Below, piece by piece: positions 35,491 through 47,900 of a stretch of 64,000 nucleotides of DNA. Position 1 is the first letter of the stretch. Each line of letters begins with the position of its first letter. The notes beneath the pieces are model-generated. The model was not told the origin of the DNA. It ran no database searches and saw nothing but the letters and a program-made list of their open reading frames with translations. The stretch comes from Cloeon dipterum (Eukaryota; Arthropoda; Insecta; Ephemeroptera; Baetidae): positions 2,918,545-2,982,544 of the forward strand of contig NC_088790.1 in NCBI RefSeq assembly GCF_949628265.1, in the 5' to 3' direction. The translations under genes and the position numbers were made by a program.

Positions 35491-37022
35491 AATAGTCGTT
35501 TTTTAGTGACTTTAAGACAGTTTTGGCTGATTTGCATAATTCTTGCTCTTGAAGCTCAGACAATATGTCGAACATCTAAAAGCCAGCGATCGGGTGCATC
35601 AAATGTGTTTTGACGCGCAAATTGAAGCTTTGGTCCATCGAGAGCACAATTCTGTCGGAAACCGTTTCGATTTCATTTTTCCCATCCGGTCAAAACTAAA
35701 GCGGCAGATGCTCTTCCTGGTCGAGCGTAGATTTCGTGATTTTTCATTAAACGCGCATGATGTTTCTCACTTTATGGGGAGAAATTTTTTATGTGTAACA
35801 AGCTGAAAGCTGCTTTTATTTATTTGGGCCAAAAGTGTAATAATTCACGAGAGCGAGAGTTGTAAAAACCGCAGAGGGCAGAGTGCAGCTGCGACTGACC
35901 CTTGCCGTATAATCGATGGTCATTTATAGAATAGGCAGGTGGTCTGACCCTGCCCTTAGAAGTCAAAATTGCCATTATTTTTGGTAACCCCCACGACCCG
36001 CGACCCTTTCTCCTTGCTCCCTGCGACCCCTTATTTATCAAATGCCACCCATCCCTTTTGCGTGAGAAAAATTAAATACATTTATTTGACCCCTGCGGAC
36101 AGTCGACGAAAATAATGAAATTGAATAAGAATTGTGTCACCCTTCACAGTTTTTGTAAAGAATTCATTCGCCTGTAAGTTGCGAGAGTTGCGAGTTTTGC
36201 GCGGAAAAAATAAATCCTTATTTATGACCGGAACTGCCATGCTCCAAATAAAAATGCAAACGGAATATTTTACAATAATTCCATGGTGAAATGGTTGGGG
36301 AAGATTTTCTGATAAAATATCAATTCTTACGCACAAAATTCATCGCTTGCACGGTTCGTTACTGTACAATCACGATTTATTTCACCATTTTGGCAGGAGA
36401 TTCTGCATACCAAAAAATGTATACAACAGATTTGACAAAAAATTCTGACATAAAAAATGCATGTCAACAAGTTGCAACGGCCAGAAATTCTTTCTCTATT
36501 TGTTCACGGCAGTGCATTTTGTAGAGCCAAGTTTAAGGTATGCCAGGAGGAGAGGTACAAATATGTGCGAGGAATTCTTTTTTCACTCCTGTAAAGGGGA
36601 AAGAATGAGATCTAACCCCGCACGTCTTTTTTGTGCGCATCTCGCGGTTCTGATGCGAGTTTTCGAACTTGTTGGTTATTGTAAATGCGTGCTGGAACAG
36701 CCGGAAGAAGACGTCATATGTAGGGGTTGACATTGACGGATTGTCACACTGTTATTGAAATTGAACCACACAGGGAGATGGGCAATCGGCGAGTTGATGG
36801 GTTTTTTTTTGTAAATCTTGCTTAGCAAATTCAAAGCTAGCGCGCATGAATGAATTTCAAATATTCATCCCGATTTATTTTTCTGGCACGTCTTCATCCT
36901 GACTGGTCATGCAGGCATGGACCTGCAATTGAATTCCTTTGTGTAGTGATAGATATTTTTGGTTGACATTATTTTTATCGAAAACACCGCCATTGATTGT
37001 TATTCTCTTTCTTCTTTTCAAG
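35491..37022. other. Region just upstream of the hb coding exons
   Basis: No recognised coding sequence. It ends with the pyrimidine-rich acceptor of the first hb coding exon. hb promoter or enhancer elements could lie here, but none can be defined from sequence alone. Confidence 0.35.
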
Positions 37023-37036
37023 AAGAGAGATCAGCA

Positions 37037-40000
37037 ATGGAACAACTCCAGTCGATCGGTGTCTATTTTGAAAATTTGAAGAAGCATATTCACCGCAAGA
37101 ACAATGATGAAAATGAAGAATTGGAACAACATTATGAAGAGCAGGACTTGATACCCAGCACATATCTTAAGATGTCCAGGGGAATCTCGTACAGAGCTAG
37201 AGTGTCTGCTGTGCCACAAGCTCATTTGCGGGCTTCTCAGGTATTTGAAACTAAATTAAAATTGTATTTATTAGTGCACGACGCATGAAATTTATCTTTC
37301 TCTAAAACATTCAGGGTTAATTTTCTTACCCCTTTTGGTTTAAACTGCTTCTATTTATTTTGAAGAATTTCTTGCACAGGAATTGCAAGAAATTATTGGT
37401 TTTTAACTTTTTCTCAGCAATCATTGCCATAATTGCCATCAATTTCGGTAGGTGTTATAAATTTTTGATAACAATTTTGGATTTTCGAAATTGAAAGAAT
37501 TTTTTTAAATCCGACCTGATTTTTGCGACCTTTGACCTACACATTTGGTAACAAAGGGTGTCTTATGTGCAACAACATTTACAAGCCCCTGTAAAATAGG
37601 CACTTTCAGGAATTTAAGCCCGATATATATTTAAAGACTGTCTTTGACGAAGTTTCTGAGTACGCACCAATCGATTCTTGAGGGTTGAATTAGGTAAAGT
37701 GGATATTTTTTGCTGACCAAAAAGTCCAGCGCGACGTGCGAACTTTTTTCCCGCGAAAACAATATGAATGCGAGAGTGCGCATGCGTGAGAGCCGGCTGG
37801 ATCTGACGAAGAAGTCATTCGTACAGGCGGTCTCTCTGCAAGTGCTCAAACCAGCTCTGACGCATGCGCACTTCTCGCTTTCAAATTGTTTTGGCGGGAA
37901 AAAAAGTTCACGTCTCGCTGGACTGTTTGGTCGGAAAAAATATCCACTTAGCCTAATTCGACCCTCAAGAATCGATTTGTGTGCTCAGAAACTTCGTCAG
38001 AGACGGTATATTTAAAAGCAAATTTTATTCAAATCCAAGCACCCATGCCAACAATATGTTAATATGGAACCAAAAATCCCATAATTGATTGCAGGAGCAA
38101 GACAACACCCGCGAACAACAACCCGCCATGTACGACGACTCTGGCGTTGCAATGGAACAATCGACGGGCGGCAGCAGTTTCTCCTCGAGCCTGCAAGGAA
38201 CGCCGCCTGGGTTGAGCAATGCGGCCGCTGCCAGCAGGGCCACGACCTGCTCCACGCCAGTCGAGCAGGAATCAATGGGTGAGTGTCACGACACTTTAAA
38301 CTAATTGCTACGCGATGCGCCACGCTTCTCCGCCCCTTCACCCCTCTGACTTTTGAAACTAATCTTATAACATAAATATACGAGTGCAAGCTGCGCTCTT
38401 GACTTCTCACATCTGCATCTGCGCGCAAAAGGGACAGCGGAAAGATTTTAAACACTTTGAAATTGTTTCCTCCTGTCAACATAAACGTGATTTCATCTTC
38501 ATGTTCGTGAAATAATGTCTCATGTGTTAGCAAAAAAACGGCAAGAAACCGGCCACCGAAAAAACGTATTTGGATTTTTTATTTTATTTATCTCCGCTCC
38601 TAATTTGAGTATTAAAGTGATTTCTTCAAAGGCCACCCTAATTTTTTCTGGGAACATAATTTGCTTGCGTGATATCGGGAGGTAAAAACTCGACTTTTTT
38701 TCAATTTTTGCTCATCCGAATCTCGGGTTCTAACCATCAGAATTGTTAAAACTACCCATCGTTGGACTCGCCTCAACCTACCCTAGATAGCCAAAGAGTT
38801 TTGACGGTGCTCAACCCTCATCCCCCTTCAACGTCACGTATTAAAGTAACGTGAAAAATCGCGTCATCGCACTTTCAGAAAACTTATTCACCTATCTAAA
38901 CCCTCTTAAATTAAAAAAAAACCACCCCAAATTCCATTGGCTATTTAGGGGAGGTTAGGAAGAGTCGAACGGTGTGCAGTTTTTGCAATTCTGAATCTGC
39001 AATTCCCAATATTTAGCGATTGCAATATTGGCAAAAATTGAAAGTTTTATTTTTGCCAATATTGTCATTACCAAATCTCGGGTTCTATCTACCAGAATTG
39101 CATAAACTACCCTCCGTTGGACTCGTCTCGACCTCCTCTAACCATCAGAAGAGGTTTTCAAGGTGCTCAGCCCCCATCCCCCCTTGCACCCCTTCGCAAT
39201 ATTGCAGAAAAACGAATAAATCAAAAGTTGTGCGCTTTGGGCGCTTGCTCACGGCCCGCAACTATTTTAGGGTAGATAAAATCTACCCTAAAATACCACC
39301 ATTACCTTCTTTTGAGATCATAAAAGTTGCATATTAAATACTTTAGAACATAAATGACAAATTTCTTCGCATTTTCTTTCATGAGTTGAAATATGCCAAA
39401 TAGGGTTGATGGAAAATCACCCCCCAAAACACTTCTTCTGGTTAGGGGAGGTTCAGATGAGTCTAACAGTACAGTTCTGACGGTTAAACCCGAGATTTGG
39501 AGGTGCAAAAAGTGCAAAATGTTAATAAGTCAAAAAATCCATTTTGTTTTAAATTTAAGTAATAACGATATCTCATCGCACATCTTCGGAACTGAAGAAA
39601 TGTGTTGTTAATATATTCATCACAAATGATGTTTTTTTTTAGAAGAAATCACTTAGACATTCGAATTTAAAGCAGAGATAGAATAAAAATCCTAATTCCG
39701 TGCGTTAAAATTCCCGTTTTTCTATCTGGCTGAAACTTTTTTCCTAATGAAATTCGTGAGAGGATAAATTATAGAAAATAACATAAAAAATTAATTAATT
39801 TTAAAACCATCTCGCGCTTCTTATTTTCCAAGATAGATTTATTTTTTTTAAAGAAAGTGATTAAGGTGTCATAAAAATTTGTAATAACAACGTATCTTTA
39901 AGTAAAGCCAAAATTTGATATGTTAGAGACGGAAGAAACACCTGAACCAGAGAGGCCTTCTTCTACTGGAAATCGCTCGCCTAGTCCGGAAATTTATAAG

Positions 40001-43000
40001 CCGCACCTGCGGTGTCCCATCTGTGGCGTAACCAATTTTGATGGCATCCTGAAACTGTTCCTTCACTTCACCGACGACCACAGTAACGACAAGATCAACG
40101 CGCCGCACCTCAACTGTTCGGTTTGCACCCTGGCCTGCCTGTCGAAGGAGTCACTGACCATCCATACAGTGACGCACATGGCTCAGGGCGGCCGGTGTCT
40201 TCTGTGCCCCTTCAAGAGCGATAACAATGAGAAGATGGACAAGCACCGGGTTAGTTTCCACCATCTACCTTCCACTCTCAACAAAAAGGGCAAAAGTAAG
40301 AAGCAGGTGAGATCGAGTTTTGATTCTCTAAATATTTTTTCACCAGTTTCGAGGGAAAAAATCTTTCCAAGTGGACCGCAATTTCATATTTAGAATGTAA
40401 ATAACTTAGCAATACGTTGTTCATTACGTTCTTTTTTTAATTTATTTTCTTTTACAAAATGTGTATTAAAATGAATTCAGGAGCGAGAAACAGTTAATTT
40501 TTAGATTTTGCCTATTTCCTCAATGATTTTTTTTGCTTGATTTCAATCCCTGCATGTCCATTGGTGTGCGAATTTTCAAGAAAAAATTCCCTAAATTCAC
40601 CAACAGATGGCGCCACCGTATAATTTCGATTCTAAAGCACTTTGCGCTGTTATTTCAAACTCAATCCTGCCACTGTTCTCATTCTTCACTTAATATCATT
40701 TCTTTTGACGAGCTGAAAACCAAAATCGGTTAAGCCAATCGCCGGAAAACCACCATTTTTCCGACAATTCTACGGCGAATGGCTGGACTGGATTTTGTTT
40801 CCAGCACGTCTTAAGAAATAATATTCTAGAAGCAGAATGCAAAGCAGCAAGAAACCACTGGCGCCATCTAATGGTGGATTCGAATAATAAAATTAGCATG
40901 CAAACTTTGGAGCCAATTTTCTCTAAACAAATTTTCTGTAATTATGCTTTTACTTCAAATTGGAAAAATTTTGATTAACACTCGCAGTCGAATGGATGGG
41001 GCAATATTTTTGTCAACTATTTTCACCTGCTAAAAAAATTCTTTGAAATTTCAGAAATGCAAAGCAAAAGGATGCACGTTTGAGGCCACAGACAAGTACA
41101 CTATGTGGCTTCACTTTAGAGGCCACGTGTTAGAGGGAAAATATCTCACATGTCTATACTGCCCATTTGCCACAAGTTTTAAGCATCACCTGGAGTATCA
41201 CCACGATAGCCACCTAGGGAGAAAGCGTGAGCATTGCCCACATTGCGATTACAAATGTGTGAATAAGGCGATGCTGAAGTCGCACTTGAAGAGGCACAGC
41301 GATTGGTGCGACTACAAGTGCGCCGACTGCAAATTCGAGGCCAAGTACCACCACATTCTCAAGACTCACCTCCAGGCGAAAAATCACAATCAGATGATGG
41401 TCGTCAGACCGGATGGCACTCAAGTGCCAACAGTCGACGTGAATGGACGCAGACGAGGCCCAAGAAGCAAAGCCGGTGCTCCCGCAGTGGTATGTTTTTA
41501 TTTATTTATTTTTCATTTCTGAGCCGCTTACTTTTACAAGGAGAGCTGCAACATTTTTTTCAACCCTTTAAAAGTCACAAGGGAATTGAGGAGCGAGATT
41601 TTGGGCACATCAGGGTGTTTCCTGAGCACCTTGATTGCTTCTAAAGGGTCAATTTGGACTTATTCTGAAAGCTCTCAATTTTTCTGTGCCAATCTTGCAA
41701 TTTTAACGAATACAGAGCCCGGCGTCAGGTGTCAGTAAAATTGCTAAAAATGGGGTTTTATTGAAACTGATCGCTCAAGAGCTACCCTGACGCCAGGGTT
41801 CAATTTCTTACCTGTTCTGAAGGTCTTTTCTGACCTCAGAGGTGACATTAAGCATGTTACGATGGTTAAAATCAACCAATTGGTCAATTTTGATTTTTTT
41901 CACCTTAAAAATATCCATTTTTATCAAATCCTTTGACCCTTTATATCTCAAATACCAAAGGTTTTTACCACCCTGAAAGTTTCCATGCATTTTAATTAGA
42001 GCAAGCATTTTATTCAATGCTTAGTAAAAAATGAAAGCGACTTTTTATAGATATTCAATATTTAAAAATTTTATAAAAATTTTTAAAAAAAGTAAAATAG
42101 TCTCATTGTGAGTGTTTTAGTCTATCTAATTTGGCACAAAATTCAATGTTCTAGCTTCATTAGAACTCGAGACATTTTCATTTTTATTGGAAATAAATTA
42201 AACCAGGCTTGCAAAATTAAAACGACAATTTTGCAACGAGGATGAAACCTGGTTTAATTTATTTCCCATATGAACACAACCTCGAGTGGTCGCCTATTTA
42301 AAAAAAATATCATTTTTGTCAACATCCAAACACCCTGATTTTTGTGTAAAAAAATCAAAACATACCAGAAATTCTAGATGGTGCTCAAACTAAAATTTAA
42401 AAAACAATATCAATTTACCCTTGGGGAAACCTCCTTAAAAATAAGAAAAACTAACTTTGTTAATTTAATCAATTTTACACCATTTTTTAATTTAAGCTTA
42501 AAATATTCCACTTTCTAACAAGAAAATTATAATTTTTTTTCCAGCCCTACCAATTTCCTTTACCACCAGTACCGGTCAACAACGTGCAAATGATGCCTGC
42601 CGCGCAGCTGCAGCCTGTCTGTCGTATGTGCCGATTGTGTGGTTCCAGCATCACGTCCGAGCAACAGATGCAAGAGCACATGGCCACGTACCACTCAAAT
42701 CCACAAGTCGTGGGACAATTAATGCATATGATGGTTTTGGATCAACTGCAAGCGGCATTGGTGCAGCAGGGGCAGCTGAGATTGGCAGCAGCCAGACATG
42801 AGCAGGACTTGGCCGCTCCCATCAACCTGAGCATGAAACCAGCGACGCCTCCAGTAGCAGTGCCAGAGCAGGCAGCTTCCAGCGGCGAGGAGGATCATAT
42901 GGACATCGGACGTCTGGCCATTAATGAAAATCCAATCCAAACCAGAGTAGTGCGCAAATATTGCGAGCACTGCGACTTAGATTTCAAGAACTCGCAAGAG

Positions 43001-43120
43001 TACGCCAACCACATCGGACACCACGGCACTCCGGACCCGTTCAGCTGCAGAATGTGTGGATTCAAGGCTAATAACAAGGAAAGTTTTTACTTCCACATCA
43101 ACACGATTAACCACGACTGA
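37037..43120 (+). CDS. hb: Hunchback, C2H2 zinc-finger transcription factor
   Basis: Five coding exons: 37037-37240, 38095-38278, 39927-40306, 41055-41489 and 42545-43120, 592 residues with all phases consistent. Three C2H2 fingers lie at about 159-243, four central DNA-binding fingers at about 258-365, one at about 430-451, and the C-terminal dimerisation pair at about 543-591. Diagnostic hunchback features are FKHHLEYH, CVNKAMLKSHLKRHS, the RRRGPRSKAG stretch after the central fingers, and the C-terminal FKN...HxGHHG..DPFSCRMCG pattern. The protein is a nuclear regulator of anterior patterning and neuroblast timing in insects. The start ATG (CAGCAATGG) sits 14 nt after a strong acceptor (TTCTTCTTTTCAAG at 37022), so at least one 5'UTR exon lies upstream. 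Introns hold MITE-like elements. The first central finger has an unusual C-x4-C spacing. Confidence 0.93.
37636..38008. mobile_element. Family A element in hb intron 1 with a possible target duplication
   Basis: 373 bp with inverted arms GACTGTCTTTGACGAAG and TACCGTCTCTGACGAAG (14 of 17 match). It is flanked on both sides by TATTTAAA (37628-37635 and 38009-38016), an 8-bp direct repeat of the kind left by hAT or P superfamily elements. It ends 86 bp before hb exon 2. Confidence 0.75.
38700..39020. mobile_element. Family B element in hb intron 2, first copy
   Basis: CCGAATCTCGGGTTCTAACC on the left; GGTTAGGAAGAGTCGAACGG and TTTTTGCAATTCTGAATCTG on the right. Confidence 0.7.
39055..39525. mobile_element. 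Family B element in hb intron 2, second copy
   Basis: CCAAATCTCGGGTTCTATCT on the left; AACCCGAGATTTGGAGGTGC on the right. It contains a perfect hairpin of 15-bp arms (TATTTTAGGGTAGAT) with a 3-nt loop at 39263-39295. Confidence 0.7.
40515..40890. mobile_element. Family C element in hb intron 3
   Basis: Inverted ends ACCAACAGATGGCGCCACCG and ACTGGCGCCATCTAATGGTG. The core is shared with 7180-7545. Confidence 0.75.
41580..41865. repeat. Family F repeat in hb intron 4
   Basis: CCTGAGCACCTTGATTGCTT, AAGGGTCAATTTGGAC, ACAGAGCCCGGCGTCAGG and GACGCCAGGGTTCAATTTC. Confidence 0.6.
42187..42290. repeat. Family G hairpin in hb intron 4
   Basis: GGAAATAAATTAAACCAGG pairs with CCTGGTTTAATTTATTTCC. GCAACGAGGATGAAACCTGG and CTCGAGTGGTCGCCTATTT are shared with the Mmp1 intron copy at 9348-9510. 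Confidence 0.65.
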
Positions 43121-43592
43121 TCGTTTTTCTTTTTAACCAAGTTTTTTTAGGTTAAAATCACTCAAAATGTAATAGTTCCTGCTGACGAGACTGCAACAAA
43201 TCTTGTACATATATGAACCATTTTACAAATAAATACGAATAGAAAGTAGAATTCTGAAGCTTAATTTTGATAAGTTTGTAAATAATGTGAATATTAAAAA
43301 GCAAAATATTGTTCCTAAAATCTATGATACACTTGCTATGTTAAATACCGATTGGAAAAAACCAAATTGTAAAGATCGTTTCATGTAAATAAGGTATTCT
43401 TGTCATGGTTATCATTTTTTTGTTTGCACAAATACTTGTTTTCACCTGGATGTTACTGATAAATGCAAGTGTAGATTCTGTAAATGATGATCTGTATATA
43501 TGTATAGTATGTACCACTTTCTTGATTGTCCGAAAAAACAAATGGCATACAAATGCCCGAAATATAGTTGTACACCGTTGGCGTTAAATAAA
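43121..43592 (+). promoter_or_regulatory. hb 3'UTR with Pumilio-type octamers and two poly(A) signals
   Basis: After the hb stop, exact UGUANAUA octamers occur at 43204-43211 (TGTACATA), 43277-43284 (TGTAAATA), 43384-43391 (TGTAAATA) and 43493-43500 (TGTATATA). AATAAA occurs at 43228-43233 and 43587-43592, so a short and a long 3'UTR are possible. The long form carries all four sites and the short form one. In flies, Nanos and Pumilio repress maternal hb mRNA through such sites. The last part (about 43480-43602) resembles the tail at 24711-24747 and may be inserted DNA. Confidence 0.6.
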
Positions 43593-43672
43593 TACTTTAT
43601 TCTAATAGAAAGTAGATATAAAAAGAGAGGGAAAATGGTGTGCAAAATTCTGTCGTATTTTACGATGGCCAA

Positions 43673-43802
43673 GACTGATCATTACGTTTTTCTTTATAAT
43701 TAAGTTTTTTAGGCTAAAATCCCTCAAAATGTAATAGTTCCTGCTAACGAGACTGCAACACACGACATGAACTATTTTAGAAATAAATATGAATAGAAAG
43801 TA
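43673..43802 (+). repeat. Partial tandem duplicate of the hb stop codon and proximal 3'UTR
   Basis: The segment starting GACTGATC at 43673 repeats 43115-43254, including the hb stop triplet, the AATGTAATAGTTCCTGCT run, an AATAAA and the following GAATAGAAAGTAG. The repeat distance is about 558 bp. The first Pumilio octamer is not kept in the duplicate. It lies beyond the second poly(A) signal, so it is probably outside the mature mRNA. Confidence 0.7.
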
Positions 43803-44905
43803 GACATAAGAGAGGAAAAATGGTGTACAAAATGCTGTTACGATAGCTTTAAAGCTTTCTTGTCATTCATGATTAGATTAGATGTAATTCAACACATATA
43901 TTTTTGCACTCTCTCTTGTCGCGATGTGGGCTACTGAATACAAGAGATATAATTAAAAATGTGTATTTTTCTGACTTAGAATAAAGCGATCCATGAGAAA
44001 AACCCCTTTTTTAATGAAACTGAAAAAATTAAACCTATTAAACTAATAAGGGTTTTTTAAAGCGTTTATACCAGTTCAAAAATGTTTTAAGTTTTCCTAT
44101 TCTCTACCAAAGAAGCGCCAAAATTTCAAATTTCAGATTAACTAATAAAACATATAATTGCGACATTTTAAAATATCCACTTTTCGACAGTTTGGTGCTC
44201 ACAAGATTTGCAAAAATTAACAAATCAGTGTTTTTCGAAATTCAAAATTCAATTTTTTCGTACATGAAGCCGAGCGTCATCTTTAAATTTTCATACGAGT
44301 TTACACGTGCTCCAATTAGTTTCGGATTTTTAATAATTTCAAAAGTCAAAAACAGCCGGAAAATTCTGAAAATGAGCCTTGGCGACCTTAAACCTTAACC
44401 GATGACCTCTAATTTGGTGTTCATTCCATCGGGTGTGATGAGAGGAGTTCAATGCACACCTCAACTTCTCAAAATTCGCCAAAATGTCCCGTAAAACCCA
44501 CGATATGAACATTTTTACGCATCTATAATTGATACTCAGTGAATTCCGTTAAGATACGCCAAAAACCATCCTTCAATCCGTGAATTTCGCTCCAAAAGTG
44601 CATCATTGCAGAGTCACAAAGTCGAACTTTTTGTTTACTTTAGTGTAAAATTTTTGATACTGTCTCCTGTAATTTATGTAATTTGGATTAACTCCTGAAT
44701 TATTCATGATTATTTTCTCTCACTCGAGACAATTTAACAGCTTTTTTCTCCTTCTGCATAAATGAAAATAAAATTGTCCAGTCAAAAAAAGTCCAGTGGT
44801 CCATGAAAACATCGGCAGCAATGAATAATTTAATTTCCAAAAAGGAAGAACTTAATCATCATACTTTGGACACGTATTAGAAAAAACCTCTTCATTATTT
44901 TTAAT
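43803..44905. other. Intergenic DNA between convergent hb and CPSF2
   Basis: AT-rich sequence without a coding signal, holding the 3' flanks of both genes. A short run at 43800-43840 (GAGGAAAAATGGTG) repeats sequence near 43626-43640 and belongs to the local duplication. Confidence 0.5.
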
Positions 44906-47900
44906 TTATACAATTGCATATTGACTGTAGAGCAGGTCTCTGATCTGGTAGTATTCTGGGGAGATGCAGCCTTCCATGGTGACAGTTCCAGACTCGAGCT
45001 GTAAAGAAGCAATGAATAAACAAATTTCTCTCAATGTGTTTAACTAAAAAATTACCTTTCTGAGGGCAATAGTTCCATTGCAGCACTGAAGTATGCCACC
45101 ACTAAACTCGCAATGATATCCCGCCTTCTTCACAACCACCATGAAGTCAGACAGTCTCAATTTGTTGATGAATGTAGCATGGTGAGATAAACTCTGCAAA
45201 ATTAATTTATTATGACAAAACTTTTAGAACAAAACTAAGAGATTCTCTTACCAAATCCTTGACAGGCTCCAGTGTTGGAATTTCGGCCCCCAAAACAGAC
45301 TCTAAGAAAATTAAATTAGCTTTGAATTATTTGCACTGTAATTTATTCTTACCGCTCATTGTAACATCCTCCGAATAAATAACTTCATCCACTTCTTTTT
45401 GTGCCAGTTTAGAATCAAGCCATGCGATTTCCGCATCTTTTATCTTCTTGAATTCCAAGGAGCTCAGCAAAGCGTCAGTGAGTTTTACCTGAAATTGAAC
45501 AGATTGAAATTATCAAATAAAAAACCTGAGGAAGGTCGGTGACAGGCAAGGATGAAAAATCGTCGCCGAATATCACCAAATGTGCTCAAAATTATACTGA
45601 AAAAGCATTAAATATCGACCTCAGAGCGGATCTCAGGTTGAGTTACCCTGAAAAAGGTCGTTTGAAAACCGGAGGTCAAAGCCCTTCCCGAAGCTTGTCA
45701 GATAAGGGGTTGTGGTTGATAATCGGACAAACGGAAGAATTTTAACAAAAATAAATGTTTGTCTTGGAAAGAAAAAAACGGAAAAAATTAATATAAATTT
45801 TTGTATGGGCGCGAAAAATCTCGTAATTGGTTTCCAGTCCGGCGGCGGTCCTGCGTGTGCGATGGAGACAGTAAAATCCTTTAAGTTTTCTTCATTAAGT
45901 AAAAATAACGAATTTTTAATATCTCATGTTGTCCTTATGGAGAAAGTGCAAAAATCTCGTTTTTAAAAATTCAAAATCTACCCAGTCCTAGGATTTTGAT
46001 CGGATCAACTTTTATCTATTCTCAAAATATTCCCAGACAACTTTCCCGTCGATTTAATGTTGGGTTTGTCGAATTTTTCCCTCAATCGCGAGACGTGGCA
46101 ACCGGAAACTGGAAATTGCCATAAAACCCTAAAATTTCGACTGTATAAAATAGACAGATTCTACGATTTTGATAAGACTTTCACAAAATTTGCTCCATTT
46201 AATTTCTAGCTCAGATGGCAGGAACACTCCAGGTCTAGGGGAACTATTTTTAAAAATTTCGTCTTTTTTCTTCAAAAAATCCGCCGTAGAAAATTCGCAG
46301 TAATTCGAAAAATGGTCTGATTTTGGAAAACTAAACACGGGCGGAAGCACCCCAATGAGAGGCATTAATTGGTGCCAGAATCAGCTCCGTCCGACCCACA
46401 GGGCCCCGCCTGGGCCCCGAAAACAAAAGTTTGGAATGTTACATTTCACGTTTTTTCAACTTTAATAATTAATAACTTGGCTGCTATGGGTCATAGCGTT
46501 CATAATCACAGTTAGTTAGACTTGCCATGAAATTCTGCGTCTTTTATGCTCATTTCCCGCCACCACCACTGACAGCTCCAGAATTTGCGCTATTTTTAAG
46601 TTTAATTTTAAAAATAATCCCCTATGGGTTGGATTTGTAAATTTTTTTGGCTCAGAGTACAACTTAATACCCTTGCAAATATAGAGAATAAGTAAAATGC
46701 TTTACTTGATATATATGAGTCTCTGTTGTTGCGTCGACGACGTCGCCAGTTTTCGGTGTGAGCACTTTGGCGTCGGTGCTTTTTCTGCAGTAGTTGGCCA
46801 TGAACTGGATGCTCTCTGGGTTTCCCTTCACAATCAGCAGTCGGTGCGGTTTCAACTGGGCGACTATCTTGTTCAGAGAGGAGCCGTCCGAGCGTCCTTC
46901 AAAATCGATGAACCGGATCATTGCGGCAACGTGCAGGTTCCTCACGGTTGTCACGCATTTGGTCGGCACTTCGTTAATGTCAACTGAAATAAAACGATCA
47001 GTCGTGGTGTTTGCTGCAAGCGTGTAAAAATGGTACCCGCGGGCATTTCCTCTTCTTTGACTTGCACGTTTTCCTTGTTGACCACTTCCTCCTCTGCTTC
47101 GAGTGTCAGGTCTGTCATTTTGTAGTCCTCAGGCCTGAAGTTTAGTTTTATAAACAATGCTTTTAGAGGTTGAGGTCTTCACTCACCTGACGATTTCTCC
47201 GTATTCATCGTACTTGATTTTTTCCTCGTAGAACGGATACATGGGGAACTGCTTTTTGTTACTTTTGAAGAAGCCTGTCTTGGTTTTCACCTCTTGCTTG
47301 ACGACCAAATCGTGTTTGCCGAGAGCCACTTGCTCCATTTCGTTGTCGGACTCATCAGAAGAATATTCCTCGCTGATAAAAAATTTATTAGGATAACTGG
47401 CAATTTTATAAAAAAAATCTTTTAAATACCTTTTAATGTTGCTCAAACTCTTTCCTTTCTCGGACCTGAGATAAGCATCCAACTCCGCTCCTTCCAGCGG
47501 AACTCGTTTCTTCACTTCCAGTGGTATGGTGAATGGACTTGTCTCTTTTTCAATTAGTATTCTGGCCAGAGTCCCTGGAGTAGTCCTAACAAAACGTTAA
47601 ATAATATTTAATTTCTTTATATCTTCTGTCTGAAAAAGGGGGAATGCGTTTAATTTTTTAGGGGGCAAAAAAGGGGAGGAAGGGTTCGGCTATCTAGGGA
47701 AAATCAAAACGAATCTAGTAGTGTACGGTTTTAGAAAATCTGACTACATACTGAACTGAAATTTAGGCGTGAGACATTTTTTTACACCCATGAAATACAC
47801 CAGTTTCTTAGATTTGTTTTTAAATAGAAAAACTATGGCAAAATTACCTTCCAAATATATTGACTGGTCTAACCTGATTTTTTGCGCGCTAATTTAAAGT

